Shown here in pieces: positions 1-8,820 of a DNA stretch of 64,000 nucleotides (within the stretch, counting starts at the first letter, position 1; every line of letters begins with the position of its first letter). The translations under genes and the position numbers were made by a program. The DNA lies in the NCBI RefSeq assembly GCF_041435015.1, contig NZ_CP107989.1, positions 62,001 to 126,000 of the forward strand, in the 5' to 3' direction. A model generated the notes under the pieces. It saw only the letters and a list, made by a program, of their open reading frames with translations, did no database searches and was not told the DNA's origin. The stretch is from Streptomyces canus (GTDB lineage: Bacteria; Actinomycetota; Actinomycetes; Streptomycetales; Streptomycetaceae).

Positions 1-1
1 G

Positions 2-2125
2 GCCGAGGCCGTGCCGCAGGGGATCTTCCGTTCGGCGTTCCTGCGCGTGTATCCGGCGGTGTACGTCAGCGACACGTTCGTCCGTACGTCCGTGGCCAAT
101 CAGACCCTCACCTACGACGCGTCGGTGACCAACACCTCCGGCGCCGCGCGGACGGTGACGCTGACCGGTTCGCTCGCATCGGACAACGCCACGTCGTTCA
201 ACTATCCGGCGCTGCCGAGCAGCACGGTGACCGTGGCCGCCCACTCGACCGTGAAGGTGACGGTCGGGCCCGTGGCGTGGAACCTGGGCTCCTCCTCGTA
301 CTGGTGGCCCAACGTCCCCTACCGGCAGGGGTATCGCGCCCAACTGCACCGCCTGACGGTCCACGCGGCGACCGACGACGGCCGCACCAGCGACGCGACC
401 TACCGCTTCGGATTCCGGGAGAGCAGCCAGAACGGCGAGTACTACTACCTCAACGGCGTGCGGGTGAACTTCCGCGGCGACAACCTCCAGGGCGCGGACT
501 TCGACCGCATCAACAACGGCGGCAAGGGCGACGCCTACGACACCCTGCCCGGCTTCCTCGCGCCCTCCTCGGGAAACGGTGGCTGGCCGCAGGCGGTCGA
601 CAACTACCAGCGGCTGAACTACAACGTGGTCCGCATTCATCAGGAGCCGGCCAGCCCCTACATGCTCGACGTGGCCGACGAGATGGGCCTGATGATCATC
701 GACGAGACCGGCATCCGCGGCTCCAACAGCCTTCAGGACTTCGTCGCCGGGCACGACAACATGGTCGACCACGCCCGCGCGCTGACCCTGTGCGACCGCA
801 ACCACCCGGCGATCATCCGCTGGAGCCAGAGCAACGAGCCCGGCAGCAGCGGTATGGACTCGGAGCAGTTCGAGAAGGACCTGTACGCGGCGATGAACGG
901 CAACGACGGCACCCGGCCGGTCAGCGTCGACGCGTGGGTCGGCGCTCCGGCCAACCCCTACCCCACCATGACGTACGCCAACTTCGATGTCTTCGGGCAC
1001 TACTTGGACGGTTTCGGCGCCTACGGCGAGAAGGTCGTGTCGGTGCCCGGCCGGCCCGACGGCGAGGGCGAGTACATCTGGCCGAAGTGCAACACCAAGC
1101 AGGGCTTCGAGTGGTTCGCCACCACGATGGCGGCCAAGCGCGGCAAGGACGCCAGCGACTTGCGCCCCTACACCCTGCTGTCCGCCTGGGCGGGCGTCAT
1201 ACCCGGCGTCCGCACCACCGACTTCACCCCCGAAGAGGGCGGCCATCCCGTCTACGGCGCCGACAACCTCTCCGACCCGTGGAGCAATCCGCAGTTCCAG
1301 CGGGTGCAGGCCGCGTTCAATCCCGTGGCCGCGATCGACCTGCCCTATTGGTCGGCCTCCGGTGTGTCGGACTCCAGCGGCACCTTCCCGCTCCCGCAAG
1401 CGGTCCCCGGATACGCCGCCAACAGCACCGTGAACCGTACGATCTCGGTGTTCAACGACGACTTCACCGGCACCGCCGTGGGCTTCGCCTGGAGCGCCCG
1501 CCTCGACAGCGCCACCGGCCCGGTGATCGCCTCCGGGAACACCACCCTCACCGTCCCGCTCGGCTCGAAGGCGACGCAGACCGTGTCGTTCACGGCGCCG
1601 TCCAGCGGCTCACGGGTCTACCTCGTCCTGTCCACCAGCAAAGCCGGGACGACCGTGTTCAGCGACGCGGTCGAGTACTTCACGTTGAGCGGCGGCGGGA
1701 GCACCGGTCCCGCGCCGGGCACGTACCGCATCGTCAACCGCAACAGCGGCAAACCGCTCGCCATCACCGGCAACTCCACGGTCGACGGCGCCAAGGCCAT
1801 CCAGCAAACCGGGAACGCGACCTGGACCCTCGGTTCCGCCCAGGACGGCGCCTACACCCTGCGATACACCGCGAGCGGCAAAATGCTCGACGTCAACGCC
1901 TCCTCCACCACGGCCGGACTGCAACTGCAGCAGTGGTCCGCCAACGGCGGCACGAACCAGGAGTGGTACCTCCGGCCCACCGGCGACGGCTACTACACCA
2001 TCGTCAGCCGCGCCAGCAGCCTGGCCGCCGACGTGTACGGCCAGTCGACCAGCGACGGCGCCCAAGTCGTGCAGTGGACCGCCAACAATGGCACCAACGA
2101 GCAATGGCAACTGACACCGGCCTGA
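2..2125 (+). CDS. Glycoside hydrolase family 2 enzyme with C-terminal ricin-type lectin domain (5' truncated by window)
   Basis: The frame is open to the window edge, so the true start and signal peptide lie outside. Numbering from the GTG at base 11, residues 1-130 look like the beta-sandwich part and 135-450 the TIM barrel. SNE at 274-276 matches the GH2 acid/base motif (Glu276), and GEGEYIW near 350 may hold the nucleophile. Residues about 570-704 form a ricin B-type/CBM13 domain with repeated QxW-like motifs (LQLQQW, VVQW, EQWQL). The family includes beta-galactosidases, mannosidases and exo-beta-glucosaminidases. The overall look is closest to the exo-beta-glucosaminidase/mannosidase branch, but the substrate is inferred. 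Probably secreted and polysaccharide-binding. Confidence 0.85.
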   Translation, partial: AEAVPQGIFRSAFLRVYPAVYVSDTFVRTSVANQTLTYDASVTNTSGAARTVTLTGSLASDNATSFNYPALPSSTVTVAAHSTVKVTVGPVAWNLGSSSYWWPNVPYRQGYRAQLHRLTVHAATDDGRTSDATYRFGFRESSQNGEYYYLNGVRVNFRGDNLQGADFDRINNGGKGDAYDTLPGFLAPSSGNGGWPQAVDNYQRLNYNVVRIHQEPASPYMLDVADEMGLMIIDETGIRGSNSLQDFVAGHDNMVDHARALTLCDRNHPAIIRWSQSNEPGSSGMDSEQFEKDLYAAMNGNDGTRPVSVDAWVGAPANPYPTMTYANFDVFGHYLDGFGAYGEKVVSVPGRPDGEGEYIWPKCNTKQGFEWFATTMAAKRGKDASDLRPYTLLSAWAGVIPGVRTTDFTPEEGGHPVYGADNLSDPWSNPQFQRVQAAFNPVAAIDLPYWSASGVSDSSGTFPLPQAVPGYAANSTVNRTISVFNDDFTGTAVGFAWSARLDSATGPVIASGNTTLTVPLGSKATQTVSFTAPSSGSRVYLVLSTSKAGTTVFSDAVEYFTLSGGGSTGPAPGTYRIVNRNSGKPLAITGNSTVDGAKAIQQTGNATWTLGSAQDGAYTLRYTASGKMLDVNASSTTAGLQLQQWSANGGTNQEWYLRPTGDGYYTIVSRASSLAADVYGQSTSDGAQVVQWTANNGTNEQWQLTPA

Positions 2126-2165
2126 GCCGGCTGCCCGCCTGCAGGATGTGCCGCCGCCTCCGCAC

Positions 2166-2392
2166 GCCATTTGCAGGAGTCCGGGGCCGCGGTGGCACTG
2201 GAGGGCCACATGACCGCGCAGCGGATGCGGGACGCGTTGGGCCCGCTCCTTGCCGATGCCCACCGGCGTCAGGCGATGGCGGAGCGGGCCCGTGCACAGG
2301 GCCGTCCGGATGCGGCCGACCAGCTCGTGGACGTGATCCTGTCCGCCGCGTCGGGAGCCATGGAAGATGCCGGGCAGCACCGTACTCGATGA
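2166..2392 (+). pseudogene. C-terminal remnant of a MurG-like glycosyltransferase
   Basis: A 73-codon frame reads like the last helix-rich part of a GT28/MurG-type glycosyltransferase: a stretch with GAAVALEG, then ALGPLLADAHRRQAMAERA and GRPDAADQLVDVIL. The sugar-nucleotide binding core is missing and nothing upstream supplies it, because the frame begins just after the GH2 gene stop. I read it as a decayed tail and not a functional small protein. Confidence 0.4.
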
Positions 2393-2469
2393 GAAGGGCT
2401 GCTGACAGACGGGCGCCCCACGTCATGCTCCCTGGCCGTCAGTAACGTGTACGGGCGACAATCGTCCGC

Positions 2470-4479
2470 ATGATCGAGTCCTCCGATGGCCCGTCCATCT
2501 TCCGTGACCTGTCCGCCTTCGTCGCTTGCCCCCGCGTCAACTCCCTTGCTCTGTCCGTCGATGGCACTCGTCTCGTCGCCGGCGTGCAGTCGTTGTCCGA
2601 GGACGGGACGCGGTTCGTGTCCCGTCTGTGGGAGATCGATCCGGCCGGGGAGCGCGACGCGCTGCGGCTGACCCGGTCCGAACAGGGTGAGTCGGGGCCG
2701 GTGTTCGGTCCGGACGGGACGCTGTATTTCCTGTCCGAACGCGCCGCCGCGGACGGTGAGGAGGACGAGGGCGCCGCGCTGTGGGCGCTTCCGCTGCGCG
2801 GGGAGGCCGTCGTCGTGGCCCGGCACCCAGGCGGGATCGCCGCGGTCACCGTTGCCCGTACCTCCGGCACGCTGTGCCACACCGCGGGGCTGCTGCCGGG
2901 AGCCGCCGACACCGAGGCGCACGGCAAGCTGCGCGCGGCGCGAAAGGACGCGAAGGTCACGGCGATCTTGTATGAGGCCGGGCCGACCCGCGCCTGGGAC
3001 CACGACCTCGGCCCGGCGGAGCCGCACACCTTTATCCGTGCCGGGGCCGACGCGGAGCCGGTCGTCGCCGGCGGGCAGGGAATCGGTCTGGAGGATCCGG
3101 GGGACGCGGCGTTGTCGCCAGACGGCACACGGGTCGCGTACCGCCGGTTCGTGCCCGGGCGGGTCCCGGACGAGAACCGCACCATCGTGGTGGTGGCCGA
3201 CGCGGAGAGCGGTGAGGAGATCCACGTCCTCGGCGATCTGGAACACCTCTATGAGGCGCCGCGGTTCACCCACGACGGCTCGGCCCTCGTGTGCTGCCGG
3301 ATGCGCTACCCGACCTACGACGACCCCTGGGACGCGACGCTCGTCCGGATCGACCTGACCGACGGCACGGTGCAGGACCTGCTGCCCGAGTTCGACAACT
3401 GGCCTGGTGGCGTGGCCTGTTCGCCGGTGGACGACACGCTCTTCTTCACGTCCGACGAGCAGGGGCACGCGCCCGTCTTCCGGCGCGACCCGGACGGTGT
3501 TGTCACACGTCTCACCGCTTCGGGTGCGTACGGCTCGCTGACCGTGGCCCCCGACGGGCGGACGCTCTACGCCCTGCGCCACTCGGTCGACGCGCCGCCG
3601 ACGCCCGTCCGGATCGCCGCCGACATCGTCGACCAGACTCCGGCCGGGCTGCCCGCGCCGGGCGGCGTCGGGGAACTGCCCGGCACCCTCACCGAGGTGC
3701 ACGCGGAGGCGGACGACGGGTTCGTGCTGCGCGGCTGGCTTGTGCTGCCCGAGGGCGCGTCCGCCGAGCGGCCCGCTCCGCTGCTCGTCGCCGTCCACGG
3801 CGGACCGCAGTTCAGCTGGAACGGCTGGACCTGGCGGTGGAACCCGTGGCCGTTCGCCGCGCGCGGCTATGCGGTGCTGCTGCCGGATCCGGCGCTGTCG
3901 ACCGGCTACGGGCAGATCAACCACCGGCGCGGCTGGGGGCAGTGGGGCGGGCGCCCCTACACGGATGTGATCGCGCTGACCGACGCGACCGAGGCCCGCA
4001 ACGACATCGATGCCTCACGTACGGCGCTCGCCGGCGGCTCGTACGGCGGGTATATGGCGAACCGGGTCGCCACCAGCACGGACCGGTTCAAGGCGATCAT
4101 CAGCCATGCAGGTCTGTGGGACCTGCGAATGTTTCAGGGCGACACCGATGTGCCCTGGTACTTCCAGCGGATCTTCGGAGATCCGCTGACCCGCCCCGAG
4201 CGGTACGAGGCCGACTCGCCGCACCTGGACGTCGCGAAGGTCCGCACCCCGATGCTGGTCATCCACGGCGCCAAGGACTACCGCGTGCCCGTCGGGCAGG
4301 GCGCCACGCTTTTCCAGGAACTGCAGCGGCACGAAGTCCCCGCGAAGTACCTCTACTTCCCGGACGAGAACCACTGGATCCTCAAGCCGAACCACACGCG
4401 CCTGTGGTACGAGACGTTCCTCAACTTCCTCGACCACCACGTCCTCGGCACCGAATGGCAGCAACCCGGCCTGCTGTGA
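2470..4479 (+). CDS. S9 family peptidase (acylaminoacyl-peptidase/prolyl oligopeptidase type)
   Basis: A 669-residue two-domain serine peptidase. The N-terminal ~400 residues are beta-propeller-like, with repeated PDGT/SPDGTRVAY motifs. The C-terminal ~260 residues are an alpha/beta hydrolase. The catalytic triad is visible: Ser524 in GGSYGGYM, Asp603 in HGAKDYRVP and His635 in ENHWI. HGGPQFSWNGW is the oxyanion region. There is no signal peptide, so it should be cytosolic and act on short or N-acylated peptides. The ATG at 2470 has no clear ribosome binding site. A strong hairpin at 4616-4648 ends the unit. Confidence 0.93.
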   Translation: MIESSDGPSIFRDLSAFVACPRVNSLALSVDGTRLVAGVQSLSEDGTRFVSRLWEIDPAGERDALRLTRSEQGESGPVFGPDGTLYFLSERAAADGEEDEGAALWALPLRGEAVVVARHPGGIAAVTVARTSGTLCHTAGLLPGAADTEAHGKLRAARKDAKVTAILYEAGPTRAWDHDLGPAEPHTFIRAGADAEPVVAGGQGIGLEDPGDAALSPDGTRVAYRRFVPGRVPDENRTIVVVADAESGEEIHVLGDLEHLYEAPRFTHDGSALVCCRMRYPTYDDPWDATLVRIDLTDGTVQDLLPEFDNWPGGVACSPVDDTLFFTSDEQGHAPVFRRDPDGVVTRLTASGAYGSLTVAPDGRTLYALRHSVDAPPTPVRIAADIVDQTPAGLPAPGGVGELPGTLTEVHAEADDGFVLRGWLVLPEGASAERPAPLLVAVHGGPQFSWNGWTWRWNPWPFAARGYAVLLPDPALSTGYGQINHRRGWGQWGGRPYTDVIALTDATEARNDIDASRTALAGGSYGGYMANRVATSTDRFKAIISHAGLWDLRMFQGDTDVPWYFQRIFGDPLTRPERYEADSPHLDVAKVRTPMLVIHGAKDYRVPVGQGATLFQELQRHEVPAKYLYFPDENHWILKPNHTRLWYETFLNFLDHHVLGTEWQQPGLL

Positions 4480-4615
4480 CCCGGTCGAACCCGGCAGCCA
4501 TCACTGCGAGTTCATCGACACCAAGGGCAGAATGGGTTACGGGGCGGGGCGAAGGAGCGTGCCAGGTGAGGCTGGGAAGCCGAGCAGACCGCCGCCGGCT
4601 GAGAGCCGGAGCCGG

Positions 4616-4648
4616 GTGCCTGCGCGGTACTTGCGACCGCGCAGGCAC
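4616..4648. terminator. Bidirectional hairpin between convergent genes
   Basis: A perfect 13-bp stem (GTGCCTGCGCGGT at 4616-4628 with its complement at 4636-4648) encloses a 7-nt loop. It lies between the S9 peptidase stop and the end of the opposite-strand DUF664 remnant at 4652. There is no T run, which is usual for Streptomyces terminators. Confidence 0.75.
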
Positions 4649-4651
4649 ATC

Positions 4652-4987
4652 TCATGCGCCGGTGGCTCCGTCGATCTGCTCGCGAATGAGATCGGCATGA
4701 CCGTTGTGACGTGCGTATTCCTCAATCATGTGCACCATGATCCAGCGCAGGGAGACCCCCTGATCGCCGACATAACCCGCTTCCTGTTCAGACAGGCGGC
4801 CGGAGTCGTCCAGCGATGCGTCGGCGATCAGCTCACGGCCTCGGGCGACCTCGGCTTGCCAGGCAGCCGTCGCCTCGTCGAAAGGTGCAGAATGTCCGGC
4901 CCCCGAGCTTTGCTCGGCGGGTCCGGCATTGGACATCCGCGAACTGCCATCGGGGCGCGGCCTCACGCCGCATGCCGCCGAAAGCAT
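4652..4987 (-). pseudogene. C-terminal part of a DinB/DUF664 family protein
   Basis: The last ~80 residues match the DUF664 branch of the DinB superfamily, with the signature [26 protein letters not shown]. Family members are about 160-180 residues with an N-terminal helix carrying a metal ligand. Here the first ~90 residues are missing and are replaced by an unrelated Pro/Arg-rich lead-in. The stop abuts the hairpin at 4616-4648. Probably non-functional; a short expressed product cannot be excluded. Confidence 0.6.
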
Positions 4988-5010
4988 TCCGTACTCGAAA
5001 GGAATCCATC

Positions 5011-5388
5011 ATGAACGGCAAACGTGCCGTTTCCGCTGCGGTGATCGCGACTCTTGCCGCGAGCGGTACTGCGGCGCTCACCGCCTCCAGTGCGTCGGCC
5101 GCCTCGCTGCCGCACCAGAAGGCCGCGGCCCAGCACTCGGTCGCCACCGCTCAGGTCATAGGCAAGGGCGTGCAGCCGCAGTTCTTGCACGCGATCGCCC
5201 AGAGCGTGGCCGCGGCGACCGTCGTGAAGACCGCCGAGTACACCGTGAAGGTGACGACCAAGCTGAAGTCGTCCAGCGACTCCTCGTCCTCGAGCGAGTC
5301 CTCGTCGTCCTCCAGCGGCGGTCCCGCCATCAGCGGCAAGACACTGCACGGCGTGATCCCGGGCGACACCGCCTACGACGTCAAGTGA
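5011..5388 (+). CDS. Small secreted Ser-rich protein of unknown function
   Basis: The ATG at 5011 is preceded by AAAGGAA at 4998-5004. The 125-residue product has a Sec signal peptide (Lys/Arg start, hydrophobic Ala/Val/Leu core, cleavage likely after ASSASA near residue 30). The mature part has no Cys. Its middle segment (PQFLHAIAQSVAAATVV) is amphipathic to hydrophobic, followed by a low-complexity run of about 20 residues nearly all Ser/Glu/Asp, and a short tail ending DTAYDVK. I do not recognise a family. It lies upstream of the DUF5819/HTTM pair but behind a strong terminator, so it is a separate transcript. A peptide precursor acted on by that pair is possible but unproven. Confidence 0.8.
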   Translation: MNGKRAVSAAVIATLAASGTAALTASSASAASLPHQKAAAQHSVATAQVIGKGVQPQFLHAIAQSVAAATVVKTAEYTVKVTTKLKSSSDSSSSSESSSSSSGGPAISGKTLHGVIPGDTAYDVK

Positions 5389-5445
5389 GCGACGGCGTCG
5401 ACGGTTCCAAGGCTTCGCGTGACGTGCGGAGCCGTGCGAACCCAT

Positions 5446-5641
5446 GGCGTCGGACGACCACCGACGCCGCGTGACCTGCAGCGCCGGCTGACCTCCGGCG
5501 CAGGGGGAAGCGCCACGATATCGCCTGACCAGCGGTAGGACGTGGCGTGCGGCATCGACCGACCATCGATGCCGAGTGACGTGAGCCACCACCTGAACGG
5601 TGGCGCGAAGTGACTTGCGGTGTCGTGCTACCACCGATGCC
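5446..5641 (+). repeat. Cluster of tandem hairpins with related spacers, 3' of the small secreted protein
   Basis: Several perfect or near-perfect hairpins follow one another. They are 5446-5468 (8-bp stem, loop ACGACCA), 5481-5501 (7-bp stem, loop CTGACCT), 5511-5547 (7-bp outer stem CGCCACG enclosing a small hairpin with loop CTGACCA), 5551-5573 (8-bp stem, loop CCGACCA), 5585-5604 (6-bp stem) and 5619-5641 (7-bp stem with two G-T pairs). Between them a spacer of the type GTGACNTGM recurs (5419, 5471, 5576, 5610). No reading frame explains this pattern. Confidence 0.7.
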
Positions 5642-5657
5642 GATCAACCCCCCGTGC

Positions 5658-5684
5658 CGTGCCGGGGCGCCCCGCCCCGGCACG
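5658..5684 (+). terminator. Strong intrinsic-type terminator hairpin
   Basis: CGTGCCGGGGCG at 5658-5669 pairs perfectly with 5673-5684 across a 3-nt loop, giving a 12-bp GC-rich stem. It closes the transcript of the small secreted protein and its hairpin cluster, and separates it from the DUF5819 gene. Confidence 0.8.
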
Positions 5685-5730
5685 CAGTCTCACGCATATC
5701 CACCACCCTCATTGACTTCGATCAACCTGG

Positions 5731-6453
5731 ATGTGGACAGCGATGAGAGTTCTCCCGCGCTCACGCGCCGCAGAGGACGCACCCCGGACGGCGAGCGGGG
5801 CGCTTTCCGTGAACGTACGGATCAGTGCGCTGACAGCGCTCGCGGCTGTGACCGTTTACTGCTTGTGCTGCCTGGTGTACAACGCGCCCGGTTCCCCCGC
5901 GAAGGACCGTATCAAGGGACCCGTCACGGCCTTCATGGAACCGTACTTCTGGCAGGACTGGCAGCTCTTTGGCCCCACTCCCGGCAGCAGTGACGACCTC
6001 ATATATCTACGGACCCGGATGAAGCTTCCCGGCTCCGACCAGGTCGTCGAGTCGAGCCCTGTCGAAATCGAGCAGGCCATTGACAGATCGCCGCACGATT
6101 TCCCGGTGAACCCGACGAAGCTTCCCGGCGTACTCCTCGCATTCGATGCGGCGGCCAATCGGTATGCAGGCATCGCCATCAAATTCAAGAAGCTCCCGGC
6201 GGCCAGACGCGACGCCGCCCGAAAAATACTTGACAAGCAATTCGCACCCGACTTCGAAGAGATGCGGCGCTTCTTCTCCGCGCAGGCGAAGACACTGTAT
6301 CCGAACGCTCAGATCATCTCTGTGCAGGCCACCTTCAAGAACCGTCCCATCATTCCGTTCTCGGAGCGGTACGAAGTACCCAGGCCCAATGAGCACCAGC
6401 AGGGAATTCTGGCGACATCATGGATGGACTACGTTCCGGGAGTTGCGCAATGA
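5731..6453 (+). CDS. DUF5819 family membrane-anchored protein
   Basis: 240 residues. A Cys-containing transmembrane segment (ALAAVTVYCLCCLVYNAP) lies near residues 35-55, followed by an extracytoplasmic domain. The motif WQDWQLFGPTP just after the membrane segment is typical of DUF5819 proteins, which are usually encoded next to HTTM proteins, as here. The stop overlaps the next start as ATGA at 6450-6453, so the two are probably translationally coupled. Other possible starts are ATG 5743 and GTG 5809; the ribosome binding site does not decide. Function is unknown; a partner role for the HTTM enzyme is inferred from the pairing. Confidence 0.85.
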   Translation: MWTAMRVLPRSRAAEDAPRTASGALSVNVRISALTALAAVTVYCLCCLVYNAPGSPAKDRIKGPVTAFMEPYFWQDWQLFGPTPGSSDDLIYLRTRMKLPGSDQVVESSPVEIEQAIDRSPHDFPVNPTKLPGVLLAFDAAANRYAGIAIKFKKLPAARRDAARKILDKQFAPDFEEMRRFFSAQAKTLYPNAQIISVQATFKNRPIIPFSERYEVPRPNEHQQGILATSWMDYVPGVAQ

Positions 6454-7499
6454 GCGGCACAACTGCCCTGCTGGGCAAGGGATGGCGGGCTGGCACGGAG
6501 CGGCTGGACACCGTCATACTCCGCTTCGCCACCCGGAAGCACCGGCTGATCGGGACGGCCCTGCTACGCGTCATCATCGGCTTCGCCACCATCCTGTACT
6601 GCGTTTCCGACTACTCGAAGCGGCGCTTCCTGTGGGGGCCCGAGTCCTACAATTCGATCTCCACAGCGAGGTCCGCGCTGCCACGCCGGGGTTTCTCGCT
6701 CTTTCTGTGGGACCATTCCACGGTCTGGTTCGAGATCGTCTTTCACGCCGTGATCCTGGTGTCCGCCGCATTCATGATCTTCGGCGGCCGTGTCCTCACC
6801 CTGGCGCAGGCCGTGCTGATGTGGTCGCTGCACAACAGGAACCAGGACGTGCTCGAAGGCGGCGACAACCTGGCCCAGATCCTCATCCTCTTCATGGTCT
6901 TCACCGTCTCAAACGCCTACTTCGCCGTCGGCGCGAAGCGGCGCAGAGCCAGGATGCGGGAACTGGAGCAGCCGACGACGTCCACCGTGCTGCACAATCT
7001 GGCCGCCTTCCTGATCGTCTTCCAGACGGCCGTGCTCTACTTCGCTGCCGGCTACTGGAAGATCACCGGCAAGGTGTGGCAGGACGGCGTGGCGATGTAC
7101 TACATCAGCCGCATCACCGGCCTCCAGATGTCGGCGACCTATACGCACCTGATGAGCAACGCCTTCCTCACCACCGCCACCAGCTACTTCACGATCTTCA
7201 TCGAGCTGGCGTTGCCCTTCGCGATCCTGTCCGCGCGTTCCTGGATCCGAAAGGCCAACACCCTGGCCCTGGAGGGCATGCACCTCGGCATCATGACGTG
7301 CATGGGTCTGGTGTGCTTCGGGCTGTTGATGATCGGCGCGGACTGCACGTGCCTGCGCGACGAGGACTACAAGTCGATCGCGCGGCGCTATCGGTCCGTC
7401 AAGGACCGCCTCGTGCAGCGCAGTAGGCCCCTGCTGCAGGCGCGCGGCATGACATCCGTGGCGATGGCGGCGGACAGGGACGGTGCGGCCGGTGCCTGA
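6450..7499 (+). CDS. HTTM domain membrane protein (vitamin K carboxylase-like/SdpB-like fold)
   Basis: A 349-residue polytopic membrane protein with about six to seven hydrophobic segments. Typical HTTM features are RVIIGFATILYCVSDY, the HNRNQDVLEGGDNLAQILILF region and YFAAGYWKITGKVWQDG. HTTM domains include eukaryotic gamma-glutamyl carboxylase and the Bacillus SdpB protein needed to mature the SDP toxin. The Lys-dependent carboxylase chemistry cannot be assumed here. The start overlaps the DUF5819 stop (ATGA), and its own stop at 7497-7499 lies inside the start region of the following M23 gene, so the three form one operon. Confidence 0.88.
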   Translation: MSGTTALLGKGWRAGTERLDTVILRFATRKHRLIGTALLRVIIGFATILYCVSDYSKRRFLWGPESYNSISTARSALPRRGFSLFLWDHSTVWFEIVFHAVILVSAAFMIFGGRVLTLAQAVLMWSLHNRNQDVLEGGDNLAQILILFMVFTVSNAYFAVGAKRRRARMRELEQPTTSTVLHNLAAFLIVFQTAVLYFAAGYWKITGKVWQDGVAMYYISRITGLQMSATYTHLMSNAFLTTATSYFTIFIELALPFAILSARSWIRKANTLALEGMHLGIMTCMGLVCFGLLMIGADCTCLRDEDYKSIARRYRSVKDRLVQRSRPLLQARGMTSVAMAADRDGAAGA

Positions 7500-8709
7500 G
7501 AAAGCGGGAACACCGGCGGAACCCCGCCGCACGGGACAGTCGGCGGCCGACCTGCTGTTCAGGTTCCTCACCGCCGAGCGCGCACAGCGGGAGATGCTCG
7601 CCCCGCGGGTCGTGGCCGCCGTGGGAGGTGAGCGGCTCGACCAGATCCTGGACGGCACCCGCGAACGCGTCGGCGCGATCACCGGGGTACGGGACCATCC
7701 CGACGGGCTGGTGATCGAAGGTACCAGGGGGCGTGCCCTCGCCTTCGCCACCACACACGACGGCCAGGTGCTCGACGGGCTCCTGATCGCCCCGGGCCCG
7801 TACCGCGTGCCGCGGCTGCGCGTCCCGCACGGAGCGCGAGCCGCCCTGGTGTGGACCGTGTGGGTGCTGCTGCTCGCCGCGCGCATCGACGCGTGCTGGC
7901 AGGCCCCTTCCCGCATCGCCTGGTGCGGCCGTCTGCTCATCGTCGCGGCCGGCTACCTGCTCATGGAAGGCTGGCAGAGCCCGGCTCGGCTGCCGTGGTG
8001 GATACGCCGGTCCGTGGAGGCCGGCGCGCTGGTGGCCCTTGCCTCCGCGTGCCGGCTACCCAGGCTGCCCGCGTCGGGCGGCGGTGAGGCCGAACTGGTG
8101 GTGGGCGTGGCCCTGCTCGCCGACTTCGGATGGTTCCTGCTCCGGGCGCGCCGCCACCGCTGGGGGACCGCCGTGTCCCGGCCTCTCACCTTCCCCCTGC
8201 GGAACGGAAAGTGGTATGTCGCGCAGGGCGGCGGGGCCCGCCTGAACCATCACGCGTCCTTTCCAGAGCAGCGCGGCGCCCTGGACGTGATCCAGATCGG
8301 TCCGGGCGGTGCGCGCGCATGCGGCACCGGCCTGCGCGGGGAAAACGAGAGCTATCTCGTGTACGGGCAGAGTCTTTACGCCCCGTGTGACGGCACGGTC
8401 GTCTCCGCCGTCGATCACCTCGACGACCAGGAACCCGGCACGATCCGATACCAGCCCCCCTACGGCAACCACGTGTTCATCGACACCGGCGCCGAGATCG
8501 TCAAGCTCGCTCACCTGCGCCGCGGCACCGTGACGGTGAAGGCGGGCGATCCTGTGCACGCCGGGCAGCTGCTCGGCGAGGTGGGCAACTCCGGCAACAG
8601 CACGGAGCCGCACCTGCACATCCACGCCGAACGCGACGGCCTCGGGCTCGATCTTCAGTTCACGGGCGTCACAGGCCCGCTGTGCCGGGGCCGGACCGTG
8701 CGCACGTAA
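7492..8709 (+). CDS. Membrane-anchored M23 family metallopeptidase
   Basis: About 405 residues. An N-terminal domain of ~95 residues (FLTAERAQREMLAP... LDQILDGTRERVGAITGV) resembles the small domains that precede some actinobacterial hydrolases. Several hydrophobic segments follow (about 110-225), then a C-terminal M23 domain. The zinc motif GNSTEPHLHIH is clear. The usual HxxxD motif is replaced by the longer NHHASFPEQRGALD form seen in a subfamily. The fold cleaves peptidoglycan or peptide bonds outside the membrane. GTG at 7492 is preferred (GGGACGG about 8 nt upstream); GTG 7483 is an alternative. It overlaps the HTTM gene end. Confidence 0.85.
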   Translation: MPEKAGTPAEPRRTGQSAADLLFRFLTAERAQREMLAPRVVAAVGGERLDQILDGTRERVGAITGVRDHPDGLVIEGTRGRALAFATTHDGQVLDGLLIAPGPYRVPRLRVPHGARAALVWTVWVLLLAARIDACWQAPSRIAWCGRLLIVAAGYLLMEGWQSPARLPWWIRRSVEAGALVALASACRLPRLPASGGGEAELVVGVALLADFGWFLLRARRHRWGTAVSRPLTFPLRNGKWYVAQGGGARLNHHASFPEQRGALDVIQIGPGGARACGTGLRGENESYLVYGQSLYAPCDGTVVSAVDHLDDQEPGTIRYQPPYGNHVFIDTGAEIVKLAHLRRGTVTVKAGDPVHAGQLLGEVGNSGNSTEPHLHIHAERDGLGLDLQFTGVTGPLCRGRTVRT

Positions 8710-8820
8710 GGCCTCGGCCTCCTTCATCACCACGGCGGGCAGCGCGTTCGAGCAGCCGCGCCGCCCTGCCCTGCCCAGCTCCGCGCGCCGTCCAGCGCCT
8801 CGTCCCGAAGGGACCCCTTC

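Noticed and set aside
2269..3924. Long minus-strand frame opposite the S9 peptidase
   Set aside because: No motif and typical antisense composition; the S9 catalytic triad is in the plus frame.
5446..5641. CRISPR array
   Set aside because: Units are not identical repeats with unique spacers. Stems vary while loops and short spacers recur, and lengths are irregular.
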